A stretch of DNA of 64,000 nucleotides from Ostreibacterium oceani (GCF_009362845.1 NZ_WHNW01000004.1:211113-275112); one strand, 5' to 3'. Shown: positions 46,501 to 55,631, numbered from the stretch's first letter. A program made the numbers and translations. Notes: generated from the letters alone by a model not told the origin.

Positions 46501-47514
46501 TTATTGGCGGCTTATTTAGCACCATTAGCGGCGGTTTTCCCGTTATTTCCTGAGGTTGAAAAGCAAACGGTTGTTTCTTATGCCGCGCCTGAAAAATCAA
46601 CTGACTCGCTGTCTGTTCATCTCGCCCAGCATACGACCAATCAGGCGGCCAATCAGGCAGGTAATCAGGCGGCTAGGCCAGCGGTTAATTCCCCCCGAAA
46701 ACCGTTGTCTCGTTCGGTTAAGCCACGAGTGTTCATCCCAGTTTTCCCTGGGATGAACTCGGAATACGATATGGCCAACGCCTTTGCGCGTAATGGTGCA
46801 GAGACTTATCAACAGCCTTTTGTGAATTTGTCGAATGATGCCACTAGTGCCTCGCTATCGGCGTTTTGCAAGGCGTTGGATAATAGCCAGATTTTGGCGT
46901 TGTCTGGTGGGTTTAGCGCAGGCGATGAGCCAAATGGTTCGGGTAAGTATATGGCGATGGTACTGAAAAATGCCGCAGTACAAGACGCGATAGCTCGTTT
47001 TTTAAGCCAAGGTGGATTGATTCTCGGTATTTGCAATGGATTTCAAGCATTGGTCAAGTGTGGCCTGTTACCCTATGGTGAAATTCGTAACCGAACCAGT
47101 GCTGATTTAACCTTAGCGCACAATAACAGTCACCGCCATATCGCGCGGATTGCGACGACTCGAGTTTGTCACAACCGTTCGCCTTGGCTAGCGCATTTTA
47201 ACGCAGGGGACTTGCACGATGTGGCCTTTTCGCACGGCGAAGGCCGCTTGGTGGTTGATGAAAATCTGTTGGCAACGTTGGTTGCACGGGGGCAAATTGC
47301 CACGCAGTATGCCGATGTAGCGGGGCAAGCGACTTTGGACCCACGATTTAACCCCAATGGCTCGACAGCAGCCATAGAAGGGCTAATCAGCCCTTGTGGA
47401 CAGATTCTAGGTAAAATGGGGCATAGCGAGCGTTATGCGCCACATTGCTACAAAAATTACCCGCATTTTAGGCCGCAAAATATCTTTGCTGCAGGCGTTG
47501 CGTACTTTAAATGA
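43594..47514 (+). CDS. purL: Phosphoribosylformylglycinamidine synthase (large, Gram-positive-like type)
   Basis: About 1306 aa from ATG 43594 (MNLRIFLVKKAAFQ), which I prefer to a TTG twelve codons upstream. Makes FGAM from FGAR, glutamine and ATP in purine synthesis. Motifs: KNETHNHPTEIEPYGGASTC, GRDGCGGASGSSKAHT, NDFGAGGVCVAVGELADG, and a C-terminal amidotransferase with GICNGFQAL (Cys), SHGEGR and GHSERYAP. The N-terminus and core resemble the large FGAM synthase clade I know from clostridia and streptococci rather than E. coli PurL. Two low-complexity inserts (ETNESNETNETHAG and TNQAANQAGNQAARPA) look like slippage. First gene of purL-F-M-N-D. Confidence 0.95.
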   Translation: MNLRIFLVKKAAFQTEAVALLNDIQHTLHLPQVKQLTIYDGFDVFGLPSDFADNDATVNNAAVDYREALIWQVLGDPTTDDLLDQLPDDLSGDLSSEGRFCLSLEYLPGQFDQRADAAEQAARLISDALADTRITSFKTYCFTGQLSPSEREKITRYLLNPVDSRLKDLNRLVIDDVTPADPVEVIAGFTAMDAPQLAAFKASIGLALTDADMAFIQQYFQGEGRQPTETEIRVLDTYWSDHCRHTTFLTELSSITFNAGPLQKQLQASFDAYLAARNAAGIAARPITLMDLATINARHLRHQGQLDNVEISDEINACSVFVDVKAGAETEKWLLQFKNETHNHPTEIEPYGGASTCLGGAIRDPLSGRAFVYQAVRVSGAASPLEPVEKTLPGKLPQIKITKGAAQGFSAYGNQIGVATTQVAEIYHEGYKAKRMEVGAVVAATPAENVVRQAPTPGDKIILLGGKTGRDGCGGASGSSKAHTAESLEKSGAEVQKGNPPVERAIQRLFRDPSVAQQIKKCNDFGAGGVCVAVGELADGLLIDLDQVPTKYAGLSGTELTISESQERMAVVVAPEAVESFIAACQRENTLAVVIAEVTEEKRMVIRHQGRDIVNLTREFIDSAGAPQSQPTVVVQGEYGESPFVGAAFAQASGAETNESNETNETHAGTCTDLLARLGELTNASQRGLQDMFDSNVGASTVLLPYGGKTQNSPAEGSVQLLPKANTSTASVMTYGFNADIASYSPYLGGAYAVVESVCRQVALGANPADIHLSFQEYFERLGDNPEKWGKPFAALLGAFSAQSAFDLAAIGGKDSMSGSFGELHVPPTLISFAVSAMDASQVKSSELKAPNEYIYLLPHTPNDDGTPNYGQLNRHIRWLASQTALTSIITVKQSGAAVELAKAAFGNEIGFAIKGDESALFGMGYGSFVLCSPKPLESVDLASELVHLGQTTGDKTVVVNGRHYTLKDLLAAYLAPLAAVFPLFPEVEKQTVVSYAAPEKSTDSLSVHLAQHTTNQAANQAGNQAARPAVNSPRKPLSRSVKPRVFIPVFPGMNSEYDMANAFARNGAETYQQPFVNLSNDATSASLSAFCKALDNSQILALSGGFSAGDEPNGSGKYMAMVLKNAAVQDAIARFLSQGGLILGICNGFQALVKCGLLPYGEIRNRTSADLTLAHNNSHRHIARIATTRVCHNRSPWLAHFNAGDLHDVAFSHGEGRLVVDENLLATLVARGQIATQYADVAGQATLDPRFNPNGSTAAIEGLISPCGQILGKMGHSERYAPHCYKNYPHFRPQNIFAAGVAYFK

Positions 47515-47549
47515 CGTTTTCTAGTCACTATTCATTGAGATAATTAAAT

Positions 47550-49070
47550 ATGTGTGGAATTGTTGGGATTGTAGGGCATAGTTACGTAAACCAAACGATT
47601 TTTGATGCATTGACCGTGTTGCAACATCGCGGTCAAGACGCAGCAGGTATTGTAACCAGCGATGGAAGCAAGTTTTTTATGCGCAAAGACGTGGGTTTGG
47701 TCAGAGATAGCATCCGCACGCGCCATATGCGCAAACTCGTAGGGAATTTAGGCATCGGGCATGTGCGTTATCCTACGGCAGGGACTTCTGATGCAGCAGA
47801 GGCGCAGCCGTTTTACGTGAACTCTCCGTATGGTATTGCGTTGGCACATAATGGCAATATAACGAACTCAGAATCGTTACTCAGCACCATCAATGAAACC
47901 GACATGCGCCATATCAATACGGATTCAGACAGTGAGATTCTACTCAATATTTTTGCCCATGAATTGCAATATTTAGGGGCCAAAAAACCCAGCGCGGATG
48001 AGATTTTCCAAGCAGTGACCATGCTGCATCAGCGCGTGACAGGCGGGTATGCCGTGGTTGCCTTGATTACAGGGTTTGGTGTGGTAGCTTTTCGAGATCC
48101 GCATGGTATTCGCCCGTTGGTTTATGGCTGTCGCGAAACGCCGCATGGCACTGAATATATGGTCGCATCAGAGAGCGCTGCGTTGGATATTTCAGGGTTT
48201 ACGCTGGTGCGGGATGTCGCCCCAGGCGAAGCCATTTTTATCACAAAAAAGGCCGAATTATTTACCCAGCAATGTGCATTGAATGCACGCAGTACGCCGT
48301 GTTTATTTGAATACGTGTATTTATCGCGTCCTGATTCGTTGATTGACGGGGTGTCTGTTTATCACTCGCGCATGGCGCAAGGGGTTAAACTAGCTGAAAA
48401 AATAAAACGCTGCTGGCCTAAGCACGACATTGATGTGATTATCCCGATTCCTGAAACCAGCCGAACGGCGGCAAACGAGATGGCGCGGCATTTAGCGATT
48501 GATTTTCGCGAAGGGTTTGTCAAAAATCATTATATTGGACGCACATTTATTATGCCTGGGCAGGCGCAACGCCAAGATTCTGTTCGTAAAAAACTAAACC
48601 CCATCCGCGCCGAATTTGAAGGCAAGAATGTGCTGCTAGTCGATGATTCGATAGTGCGTGGCACGACCTCTAAAAAGATTGTCGCGATGGCGCGCGAAAT
48701 GGGTGCGAAAAAAGTTTATTTTGCATCCGCCGCCCCTGCTGTTCGCTATCCGAATGTGTATGGTATTGATATGCCAAGCGTTGATGAGCTAATTGGGCAT
48801 GAACGTGATGATGCGGCGATTGGTCAAGCCATTGGTGCCGATAAAATCATTTTTCAAGATCTAGCCGATTTAAAAGCTTCCGTGACAGAATTCAATACCG
48901 ATATTGAAGCATTTGACACCAGCGTATTTGATGGGCATTATGTAACAGGGGATATTGATGAAGCCTACCTCAAATCAATCGCGGATAAGCGTAGTGACAA
49001 AAAAAAAGCACAGCAGCTAGAAATGGTTTATCACTGTGACTCGGGTGGGCTGCAGCAAAATATTGAATAA
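47550..49070 (+). CDS. purF: Amidophosphoribosyltransferase
   Basis: A 506-aa Ntn-type glutamine amidotransferase and PRPP transferase catalysing the first step of purine synthesis. MCGIVGIVG exposes the Cys nucleophile with no propeptide. The PRPP loop is [13 protein letters not shown], and [18 protein letters not shown] is also conserved. It lies 35 bases after purL, which fits one operon. E. coli keeps purF with cvpA instead. Confidence 0.97.
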   Translation: MCGIVGIVGHSYVNQTIFDALTVLQHRGQDAAGIVTSDGSKFFMRKDVGLVRDSIRTRHMRKLVGNLGIGHVRYPTAGTSDAAEAQPFYVNSPYGIALAHNGNITNSESLLSTINETDMRHINTDSDSEILLNIFAHELQYLGAKKPSADEIFQAVTMLHQRVTGGYAVVALITGFGVVAFRDPHGIRPLVYGCRETPHGTEYMVASESAALDISGFTLVRDVAPGEAIFITKKAELFTQQCALNARSTPCLFEYVYLSRPDSLIDGVSVYHSRMAQGVKLAEKIKRCWPKHDIDVIIPIPETSRTAANEMARHLAIDFREGFVKNHYIGRTFIMPGQAQRQDSVRKKLNPIRAEFEGKNVLLVDDSIVRGTTSKKIVAMAREMGAKKVYFASAAPAVRYPNVYGIDMPSVDELIGHERDDAAIGQAIGADKIIFQDLADLKASVTEFNTDIEAFDTSVFDGHYVTGDIDEAYLKSIADKRSDKKKAQQLEMVYHCDSGGLQQNIE

Positions 49071-49211
49071 CACAAAATGCGGCGGTGGTATTCGTTGCGG
49101 CATGTAATTGTGGCATATACTGTGGCATGTATTGCAGTATGGCAACAAGGTATGATAAATCAAGGCAAAATCAGCCAATAATCAACCAATAATCGATAGT
49201 AAAAGGTGGAT

Positions 49212-50225
49212 ATGAGTATTACATACAAAGACAGTGGTGTTGATAAAGAAGCAGGCTATGCGCTAGTCAACAAGGCGAAGCAGCATGCGAAAACAACGCA
49301 CAATGACCGTGTTTTAAATGGTATTGGCAGTTTTGCCGCGCTTTATGATATGCAAGGCTATCAGCAGCCCGTGTTGGTTTCAGGCACTGATGGCGTGGGG
49401 ACGAAATTAGCCGTGGCGTTTCAGCAAAATCGTTATGACACCGTTGGGATAGATTGTGTGGCGATGTGTGTCAATGATATTTTGTGTCATGGCGCTACGC
49501 CGTTATTCTTTTTGGATTATATTGGTTGTGGCAAGCTAGACCCTGAGCAAGCATCCGATTTGGTGGCAGGTATCGCCGAAGGCTGTCGCCAGAGTGGCTG
49601 TGCCTTAGTCGGTGGAGAAACCGCCGAGATGCCAGGCTTTTACAAAGACGGTGATTATGATATTGCGGGGTTTGCCGTCGGTGTTGTTGAGCGCGATGCG
49701 ATTGTTGATGGCAGCGCGGTTAAAGCGGGTGATAAAATCATTGGTCTGGCCTCTTCTGGCTTGCACTCTAATGGATTTTCATTGGTGCGTAAATTGTTTT
49801 CTGATTTATCAGAAAACATTGATGGGCAAAGCGTTGGTGAGCGGTTATTGACGCCGACAAAAATCTATACAGCCGCTGTGCTGGCGACATTAAAAGCGCA
49901 CCAAGTCAAAGGGATGGCGCATATTACGGGTGGCGGGTTAACTGAAAATATTCCTCGTGCGTTGCCAGCAGGGCTTTGCGCGCAAATCGACTCGAAAAAC
50001 ATCCCAACCCAACCGATTTTTCAGGCCATCGCTGCGCGTGGCGTTGCAACAGACGAGATGTGGAATACCTTTAATATGGGCGTTGGGTTTGTTATGATAG
50101 TGGGTGAGGAGGCGGTCAAAGGGGTGATTGCCACCCTGAGTGCACACGGTGAATCAGCCTTTTTACTAGGGGATATTAGCGCAGATATGACGGAAAATGC
50201 ACAGCAACCTATCGTGATAGTATGA
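49212..50225 (+). CDS. purM: Phosphoribosylformylglycinamidine cyclo-ligase
   Basis: Closes FGAM to AIR with ATP. The 337-aa protein has MSITYKDSGVDKEAGYALV, LVSGTDGVGTKLAVA, NDILCHGATPLFFLDYI and GETAEMPGFY. I chose ATG 49212, since the GTG two codons upstream lies within the ribosome site AAAGGTGG. The purF-purM gap (141 bases) holds ggcatgta-type short repeats and a possible -10 (TATGAT, about 49153). Its TGA overlaps the purN ATG by four bases. Confidence 0.96.
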   Translation: MSITYKDSGVDKEAGYALVNKAKQHAKTTHNDRVLNGIGSFAALYDMQGYQQPVLVSGTDGVGTKLAVAFQQNRYDTVGIDCVAMCVNDILCHGATPLFFLDYIGCGKLDPEQASDLVAGIAEGCRQSGCALVGGETAEMPGFYKDGDYDIAGFAVGVVERDAIVDGSAVKAGDKIIGLASSGLHSNGFSLVRKLFSDLSENIDGQSVGERLLTPTKIYTAAVLATLKAHQVKGMAHITGGGLTENIPRALPAGLCAQIDSKNIPTQPIFQAIAARGVATDEMWNTFNMGVGFVMIVGEEAVKGVIATLSAHGESAFLLGDISADMTENAQQPIVIV

Positions 50226-50797
50226 TACCAGAAATTGTTGTACTCGCCTCAGGCGGCGGGAGTAATTTTCAAAGCCTTATCGATGCCATTGAAAGCGGCG
50301 CACTTAATGCGCGCATTCGATGCTTGATTGTCGATCGTGATTGCGGCGCAATTGCGCGCGCCAAGCAGCACAAGATTTCGTATTTTGTCTTGGATCGATA
50401 TAACCACCCTGCGCTTAATCTCAATGCTCAGGCAATTTTGTGTCACAACGTGCATTTGATTGTCTGCGCGGGGTATTTGAGCATTCTACCGAATAGTTTT
50501 TTGAATATGTTTGCCAATCAAGTCATCAATATTCATCCCTCATTGCTGCCAAAGTATGGCGGTAAAGGGATGTACGGGCTGAAAGTCCATGATGCGGTCA
50601 TACGTGCAGGCGAAAAAGAAACAGGTTGTACCGTGCATCGGGTCGACTCGGGGCTTGATACGGGAGAAGTCATTGCCCAAGAAATTGTTGAGGTCAGTGT
50701 GCTTGATACGCCCGAGTCACTACAGAAAAAAGTGTTGGATAAAGAACATCAGTTACTGCCTGAAACAGTCAAGCGATTACTCAATGAATTAAATTAA
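50222..50797 (+). CDS. purN: Phosphoribosylglycinamide formyltransferase
   Basis: A 191-aa GAR transformylase using 10-formyl-THF. The nucleotide loop is VLASGGGSNFQSLIDAI and the catalytic Asn-His-Asp triad lies in VINIHPSLLPKYGGKGMYGL and HRVDSGLDTGEVI. The KYGGKGMYG segment is of the type I know from Firmicutes; E. coli has KYPGLHTHRQ there. ATGA overlap with purM. Confidence 0.95.
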   Translation: MIPEIVVLASGGGSNFQSLIDAIESGALNARIRCLIVDRDCGAIARAKQHKISYFVLDRYNHPALNLNAQAILCHNVHLIVCAGYLSILPNSFLNMFANQVINIHPSLLPKYGGKGMYGLKVHDAVIRAGEKETGCTVHRVDSGLDTGEVIAQEIVEVSVLDTPESLQKKVLDKEHQLLPETVKRLLNELN

Positions 50798-50819
50798 TTA
50801 GTAAAACTTAAAAATAACG

Positions 50820-52112
50820 ATGAAAATATTAATTATTGGTGCCGGCGGGCGCGAACACGCACTGGCGTGGAAATTTGCCCAAGAGACAAAAGTAAACCAT
50901 ATCTACGTCGCCCCCGGTAATGCTGGAACGGCGACCGAAGCAAAATGCGAAAATATCGCGTTGACAGCGCCAGACGAATTAAAGCAATTTGCATTGGATG
51001 CACAAGTTGACTTGACGATTGTTGGGTCAGAAGCCCTTTTAGCCGAAGGCATTGTCGATGATTTTCAGGCAGCTGGATTGGCTATTTTAGGACCACACCA
51101 ACGCGCCGCCGCGCTAGAGTCCAGTAAAGCTTTTGCCAAAACATTTATGCAAAAATACGGCGTAAAAACAGCGGATTATCAGGTGTTTACCGATGCGGTG
51201 TCTGCGCGAGCCTATTTGCAGGCCGCCGACTATCCGATTGTGCTCAAAGCCGATGGCCTCGCCGCGGGTAAAGGGGTCATCATCGCCGAAGACAAAGCGA
51301 TGGCATTAGCGGCGGTAGATGCGATTATGACTGAAAAAATATTTAACGACGCAGGAGATAAACTGGTCATTGAACAGTTTATCCAAGGGGTCGAAGCCAG
51401 TCTGTTGTGCTTTACTGATGGGCGCACAATTTTGCCGCTGAAATCCGCCAAGGATCACAAAAAAATTGGCGAGGGAGAAACCGGTCTCAATACGGGTGGC
51501 ATGGGGGTTATCTGCCCTAATCCGTACGTGACGGATGACGTTTATTCTGCATTTGTTAGCGATATTTTAGCGCCGACACTCAGCGGGTTGCAAACCGAGC
51601 AAATCGAATTTTCAGGGGTGATATTCTTTGGATTAATGATTAATGCTGACGGTGTTTATTTATTAGAATACAACATGCGTATGGGAGACCCTGAGACACA
51701 AGCGGTATTACCATTATTAAACACCCCGTTGACGGATTTAATCCAAGCCGCATTGGATAAGCAGCTGGATACCATGACATTGGATTGGCAGAGCGGGGCA
51801 ACGTGTTGCGTTGTTGCTGCGGCTAATGGCTACCCTGAGTCCTATCGCAAAGGCGACGTCATCACAGGGCTTAATGGATTAGACGCGCAATCGCACGCGT
51901 TCATCGCAGGGGCAGAAAAGCGCGGCGCAGAAATTGTAACGAGTGGTGGGCGTGTTTTGAATATTTTATCCCGTGGGGACAGTTTGTCTGACGCGCGTAG
52001 GCTAGCCTACGAAAATCTTCAAAAAATCCATTTTGATGGTATGGTGTACCGCCAAGATATTGGCGACCTTGCTGGCATGACTGACCTTGCTGATATGACT
52101 GATGCGAAATAA
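50820..52112 (+). CDS. purD: Phosphoribosylamine-glycine ligase
   Basis: A 430-aa ATP-grasp enzyme making GAR: MKILIIGAGGREHALAWK, YPIVLKADGLAAGKGVIIAED, GGMGVICPNPYVT and YLLEYNMRMGDPETQAVLP. The last residues (DLAGMTDLADMTD) come from an 18-bp tandem duplication at 52065-52100, so the extreme C-terminus has been extended by slippage. It ends the pur cluster; purH is not present. Confidence 0.96.
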   Translation: MKILIIGAGGREHALAWKFAQETKVNHIYVAPGNAGTATEAKCENIALTAPDELKQFALDAQVDLTIVGSEALLAEGIVDDFQAAGLAILGPHQRAAALESSKAFAKTFMQKYGVKTADYQVFTDAVSARAYLQAADYPIVLKADGLAAGKGVIIAEDKAMALAAVDAIMTEKIFNDAGDKLVIEQFIQGVEASLLCFTDGRTILPLKSAKDHKKIGEGETGLNTGGMGVICPNPYVTDDVYSAFVSDILAPTLSGLQTEQIEFSGVIFFGLMINADGVYLLEYNMRMGDPETQAVLPLLNTPLTDLIQAALDKQLDTMTLDWQSGATCCVVAAANGYPESYRKGDVITGLNGLDAQSHAFIAGAEKRGAEIVTSGGRVLNILSRGDSLSDARRLAYENLQKIHFDGMVYRQDIGDLAGMTDLADMTDAK

Positions 52113-52200
52113 AGCCCTGACGTGTGTGTATGGTTGCCATGTCAGATGGGTAACTATTCGTATTTGTCGGTACGTTAGCTAGCGACAGGGAAAACCGTCG

Positions 52201-53319
52201 GTGAATTTGACTAATTTTTTACCCGATAAAAACCAGCGCATTGTCGTTGGCATCTCGGGTGGTGTTGATTCTTCGGTGGCCGCTTATTTGCTGAAAAACG
52301 CAGGCTATGACGTGCATGGCGTTTTTATGAAAAATTGGGAAGAGACGTTTTCTCCCGGCTATTGTACGGCTGAAGATGACGTGTGTGATGCCAAAGATGT
52401 CTGTGAAAGCATTGGTATTCCGCTACATACGGTTAATTTTTCCAAGGAATACGAAGCACGTGTTTTCTCACATTTTTTGACCGAATATCGCGCAGGACGC
52501 ACGCCAAACCCTGATGTACTGTGTAATCGTGAAATTAAATTTTCAGAGCTTGCGCACTTCGCTAAGCAGCTGGGCAGTCGCTATGTGGCAACAGGTCATT
52601 ATTGTCGTCGTGTCAATATTGGCCATGATGCGGCGTTGTTTCGCGCATACGATACCAATAAAGATCAAACGTATTTTTTAAATGCGATTACCCAGCAACA
52701 ACTACAGATGGCGCTATTCCCTTTGGGTGATATGGACAAGCCGCAGGTGAGAAAGATGGCCGCCGCCGCTGATTTAATCACCTCAGACAAAAAGGACTCG
52801 ACAGGGATTTGTTTTATCGGTGAGCGCAATTTTAAAGCATTTTTGCGTCATTATTTGCCCGCACAGCCTGGCTTAATCGTGACACCATCGGGAGAAATTG
52901 TCGGGGAGCACGATGGTTTGATGTATTATACGATAGGACAACGCCAAGGGCTGGGGATTGGTGGATTGGCGAATTATGATGACACGCCGTGGTTTGTTTC
53001 TGATAAAAATTTAGAAAATAATCAATTGGTTGTCGTGCAAGGCACAGAAAATCCGGCATTGTATAAGTCGTGTCTCATCGCTGGTCAATTAAATTGGTTG
53101 CGCAAACCAGCCGTTGATGGAATGACATTGACCGCAAAAACGCGCTATCGTCAGGACGACCAACCGTGTACAATACGCTATTTGACAAATGACAAATTGT
53201 CAGTAAGATTTGATACGCCGCAGCGGGCGCTCACATTGGGTCAGTATGTGGTGTTTTATGACCAAGCAGAGTGCTTAGGTGGCGGTGTGATTGAGGAGAC
53301 CTTAGTAGATGACAAATGA
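52201..53319 (+). CDS. mnmA: tRNA 2-thiouridylase MnmA
   Basis: Adds sulfur at U34 of Lys, Glu and Gln tRNAs. The PP-loop is GISGGVDSSVAAYLL, the catalytic cysteines sit in NPDVLCNREIKF and STGICFIGERNF, and KNWEE and DKDQTYFL-type motifs (TNKDQTYFLNAI) are present. 372 aa, GTG start. It overlaps hflD by 11 bases, the usual gammaproteobacterial pair. Its sulfur relay partner TusD is probably encoded at 55632-55970. Confidence 0.97.
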   Translation: MNLTNFLPDKNQRIVVGISGGVDSSVAAYLLKNAGYDVHGVFMKNWEETFSPGYCTAEDDVCDAKDVCESIGIPLHTVNFSKEYEARVFSHFLTEYRAGRTPNPDVLCNREIKFSELAHFAKQLGSRYVATGHYCRRVNIGHDAALFRAYDTNKDQTYFLNAITQQQLQMALFPLGDMDKPQVRKMAAAADLITSDKKDSTGICFIGERNFKAFLRHYLPAQPGLIVTPSGEIVGEHDGLMYYTIGQRQGLGIGGLANYDDTPWFVSDKNLENNQLVVVQGTENPALYKSCLIAGQLNWLRKPAVDGMTLTAKTRYRQDDQPCTIRYLTNDKLSVRFDTPQRALTLGQYVVFYDQAECLGGGVIEETLVDDK

Positions 53320-54037
53320 AGAACAGCAAGTAATTGGATTAGCGGGCGCCATGCAGGCAATTTGCATGGTAAATGACATTGCCAGCACAGGGGCTTTTGG
53401 TGAAAGTGAAGCATTACCCATACTAACTTCGATGGCGACCTATAATCCGACTGATGCATTGACCGCTTACGGTGGTGATGTGCGTTTATTACGCCACGGT
53501 TTATTGTCGTTGCAACGGTTGTTTAATCAAAATATCAACCGTGATATTGCGCAATACATCATGATGATACTAACGATTGAATTAAAGCTCGTTAGAAGCG
53601 ATTTTATGCGTGAAAAACTGCAAAATGGGATGCAGTCGATTGCCAGTGATTGGCGTGCTAAAATCGCCGAAAATGAAGAAAAAAATGAAACAAATCAAAA
53701 TGAAAAAGACGAAGGCGAAGACGCGTTTGATACGTTGTTAGAGGAAAAAGAAGCGAATCCACTCTATGTGCATGCAAGCATGCTAGAGCAGCCGCAATTC
53801 ATCACGCAATTTGCCGACTTATACAAAGAAACGGCCAGTAAAACAGAGCCGCGCATTATGGTTAAAGGGCATCATGAACATCTGCAAAATGACAATAACG
53901 CCAACTATATCAGGGCATTGTTGTTGGGGTCATTGCGTGGTGCGTCATTCTTTCGTCACTATGGTGGCAAACGATTGGACTTTATGCTGCGGCGTAAGCA
54001 GTATCTGGATATTATCCAAGCGTTTAAAAATGGGTAA
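53309..54037 (+). CDS. hflD: HflD family protein
   Basis: A 242-aa helical protein with family segments VIGLAGAMQAICMVNDIASTG, LTAYGGDVRLLRHGLLSLQRL, and ALLLGSLRGASFFRHYGGKR near the end. HflD affects lambda lysogenisation in E. coli by acting on CII; its native role is unclear. A charged insert (NEEKNETNQNEKDEGEDAF, near residues 120-140) is extra to the E. coli protein. Overlaps mnmA. Confidence 0.93.
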   Translation: MTNEEQQVIGLAGAMQAICMVNDIASTGAFGESEALPILTSMATYNPTDALTAYGGDVRLLRHGLLSLQRLFNQNINRDIAQYIMMILTIELKLVRSDFMREKLQNGMQSIASDWRAKIAENEEKNETNQNEKDEGEDAFDTLLEEKEANPLYVHASMLEQPQFITQFADLYKETASKTEPRIMVKGHHEHLQNDNNANYIRALLLGSLRGASFFRHYGGKRLDFMLRRKQYLDIIQAFKNG

Positions 54038-54186
54038 TGCACGGAAAAAATGAGCGCTATCTACTTCGGCAGTCAGTGTTTGTAGTATCAATATTGCCCT
54101 CGGTTTATTATTATATTCCCCTATGGTAGTCTGGTTGCTATGTTGGTTTCTATGTTTTTAAAAAAACAAAAGATTAGGTTTAATTG

Positions 54187-54921
54187 ATGCCCGTAACAGA
54201 AAGTAAAACACGCAATCTAGTTACACCAACTACCAATCTAAAGCGAACCGCAATTAGGCACTTGCTTGTCCTAGTATTAGCGGCGATTTCTGTTTATGGA
54301 TTTTCTTTTGTGCATGATCAATTAAGCGCGATGCATCGTTGGAATCGTGCGGCTGGTGATGCGGCAGTTTTATTGTTGGCGCTAACGATGATGCTAGGTG
54401 CATTACCGCACTTTTTTCGTGCGGGCGCCAAGTGGATTACTTGGCGGCGCGAGTTAGGTATTTATTCGGTTATCTTAGCGATTGTACATACGGTGATTAT
54501 TATCGTTGGCTGGGTTGAGTGGGATTTTTTCCGCTTGTTTGGTTTTGAGTTTCATCCGATTCATTTGAAATACGTGATGGTGCAGCATGGTTTTGGGTTA
54601 GCAAATGCGATAGGTGTTCTTGCGCTGGGGATTGGTTTTATTCTGTTGGTGACATCAAACAATCGTGCTGTTCGTACCCTTGGCGCTTCTGTTTGGAAGC
54701 GCCTGCAAATGATGGCGGTGATTTTTTGGACATTAGTCGTTGTACATGTTGCCTATTTTTTGTACCTACATTTTCTAGACTATCGTCGCGGGATAGCACC
54801 AGACCCCAATGCATTACAAGTGTGGTTCGCTGGGTTGGTTTTGTTCGTTTTTATTATTCGTAGTGTTGCGTTTTTTCGGATTTTTCGCGCGAAGTCACTG
54901 AGTCGTAGGCTAAAAAGATAA
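54187..54921 (+). CDS. Ferric-reductase-like membrane protein (MsrQ-like)
   Basis: About 244 aa with six membrane segments and a ferric-reductase-like transmembrane pattern: HRWNRAAGDAAVLLLALTMM, RRELGIYSVILAIVHTVIII, QHGFGLANAIGVLALGIG, WKRLQMMAVIFWTLVVVHVA. The paired histidines could bind haem. MsrQ passes electrons to the periplasmic methionine sulfoxide reductase MsrP; no msrP is next to it, so I do not assign the symbol. The ATG one codon after a TTG is preferred. Confidence 0.7.
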   Translation: MPVTESKTRNLVTPTTNLKRTAIRHLLVLVLAAISVYGFSFVHDQLSAMHRWNRAAGDAAVLLLALTMMLGALPHFFRAGAKWITWRRELGIYSVILAIVHTVIIIVGWVEWDFFRLFGFEFHPIHLKYVMVQHGFGLANAIGVLALGIGFILLVTSNNRAVRTLGASVWKRLQMMAVIFWTLVVVHVAYFLYLHFLDYRRGIAPDPNALQVWFAGLVLFVFIIRSVAFFRIFRAKSLSRRLKR

Positions 54922-54950
54922 TTTACAGGGCTTACTTTTTCTCGTAAAAT
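54922..54950 (+). promoter_or_regulatory. Promoter of the small basic ORF
   Basis: TTTACA (54922-54927), 17 bases, TAAAAT (54945-54950). Downstream, ccccg (54952-54956) can pair with cgggg (54976-54980), which covers the only ribosome-site candidate (GGGGA), so translation may be gated by this leader hairpin. Confidence 0.6.
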
Positions 54951-54986
54951 ACCCCGTCGTTAATCAATAAATACTCGGGGAATGCC

Positions 54987-55241
54987 ATGAAAAAAGGTAA
55001 ACAAACGGCAGTGCCAGCGACGCGCTATCGTAATCCGTTGGCGACCGCTGCCATCATGAAAAAAGGCGGTAGGCACGAAAAAAGCCACAAAGCCCACCGG
55101 CTAAAAAATAAAGCAGCCATTAAAAATACGCTTAAAACCATGTCAGATAAACACTCACATGGTTTTTTTTATGCGTTTTTTCGGCAGATTCCATTTGCAT
55201 TGCAAATACGACGGGCTAACAGGTGTGTTAACGGGCGTTAA
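54987..55241 (+). CDS. Small basic protein with internal terminator; ribosome-rescue factor candidate
   Basis: An 84-codon frame, very basic in its first ~55 residues (RYRNPLATAAIMKKGGRHEK and following). A terminator hairpin with eight T lies at codons 50-61, before the stop codon, so most transcripts should end without a stop. arfA of E. coli has the same layout: a hairpin inside the coding end gives nonstop mRNA, so the protein accumulates only when trans-translation fails. The RNPLATA and MKKGGRH segments are loosely like ArfA-type proteins. Sequence similarity is weak and no family match is certain. It has its own promoter. Confidence 0.5.
   Translation: MKKGKQTAVPATRYRNPLATAAIMKKGGRHEKSHKAHRLKNKAAIKNTLKTMSDKHSHGFFYAFFRQIPFALQIRRANRCVNGR
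55134..55170 (+). terminator. Intrinsic terminator inside the small basic ORF
   Basis: Arms aaaaccatgt (55134-55143) and acatggtttt (55157-55166) form a perfect 10-bp stem with a 13-base loop, ending in eight T (55163-55170). No in-frame stop codon occurs before it; the frame continues to TAA at 55239-55241. Confidence 0.75.
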
Positions 55242-55270
55242 CGGACGTAAACGCTAAAAATAACAGCGCG

Positions 55271-55603
55271 TTAAAAAGAAAAGTGGTGCTTTGCTAATGA
55301 GGTAAGCGTATCTAAACTGGCGGATTGGCTGTGGCAACTAAAGAGCGTGATGCACGATTCGCTAAAAATGGGCACTTTGAATTCACCAATCATGTTCCAA
55401 GTTTGTTCAATGTCGGGTTTTGGGTTGGCTTGCAGCGCTGTTGCATTTTGTGTCGAGATATAAATAGCGGTTGAGATATCATGTGCGGCACTGACCAATG
55501 CAATATCCAGCCATTCTTTTATTTGTTCGGGGCTATCGGGTTGCGTGATAGAAACCAGCGTTGTGTAAGTTGCGCTTGGGTTGTCGCTTGGATGATGAGG
55601 CAT
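55271..55603 (-). CDS. DsrE/TusC-like protein
   Basis: A 110-aa protein of the DsrE/F size class, encoded 28 bases after the TusD-like gene on the same strand. Segments LDIALVSAAHDISTAIYIS and ESCITLFSCHS fit a DsrE-type alpha/beta fold. In E. coli TusB, TusC and TusD form the complex that hands sulfur to MnmA through TusE. Similarity to TusC is weak and TusB is absent here, so this is a positional guess. Confidence 0.5.
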   Translation of the reverse strand: MPHHPSDNPSATYTTLVSITQPDSPEQIKEWLDIALVSAAHDISTAIYISTQNATALQANPKPDIEQTWNMIGEFKVPIFSESCITLFSCHSQSASLDTLTSLAKHHFSF

Positions 55604-55631
55604 TATATCGGCTATTCTAGGTCATGGTGGG

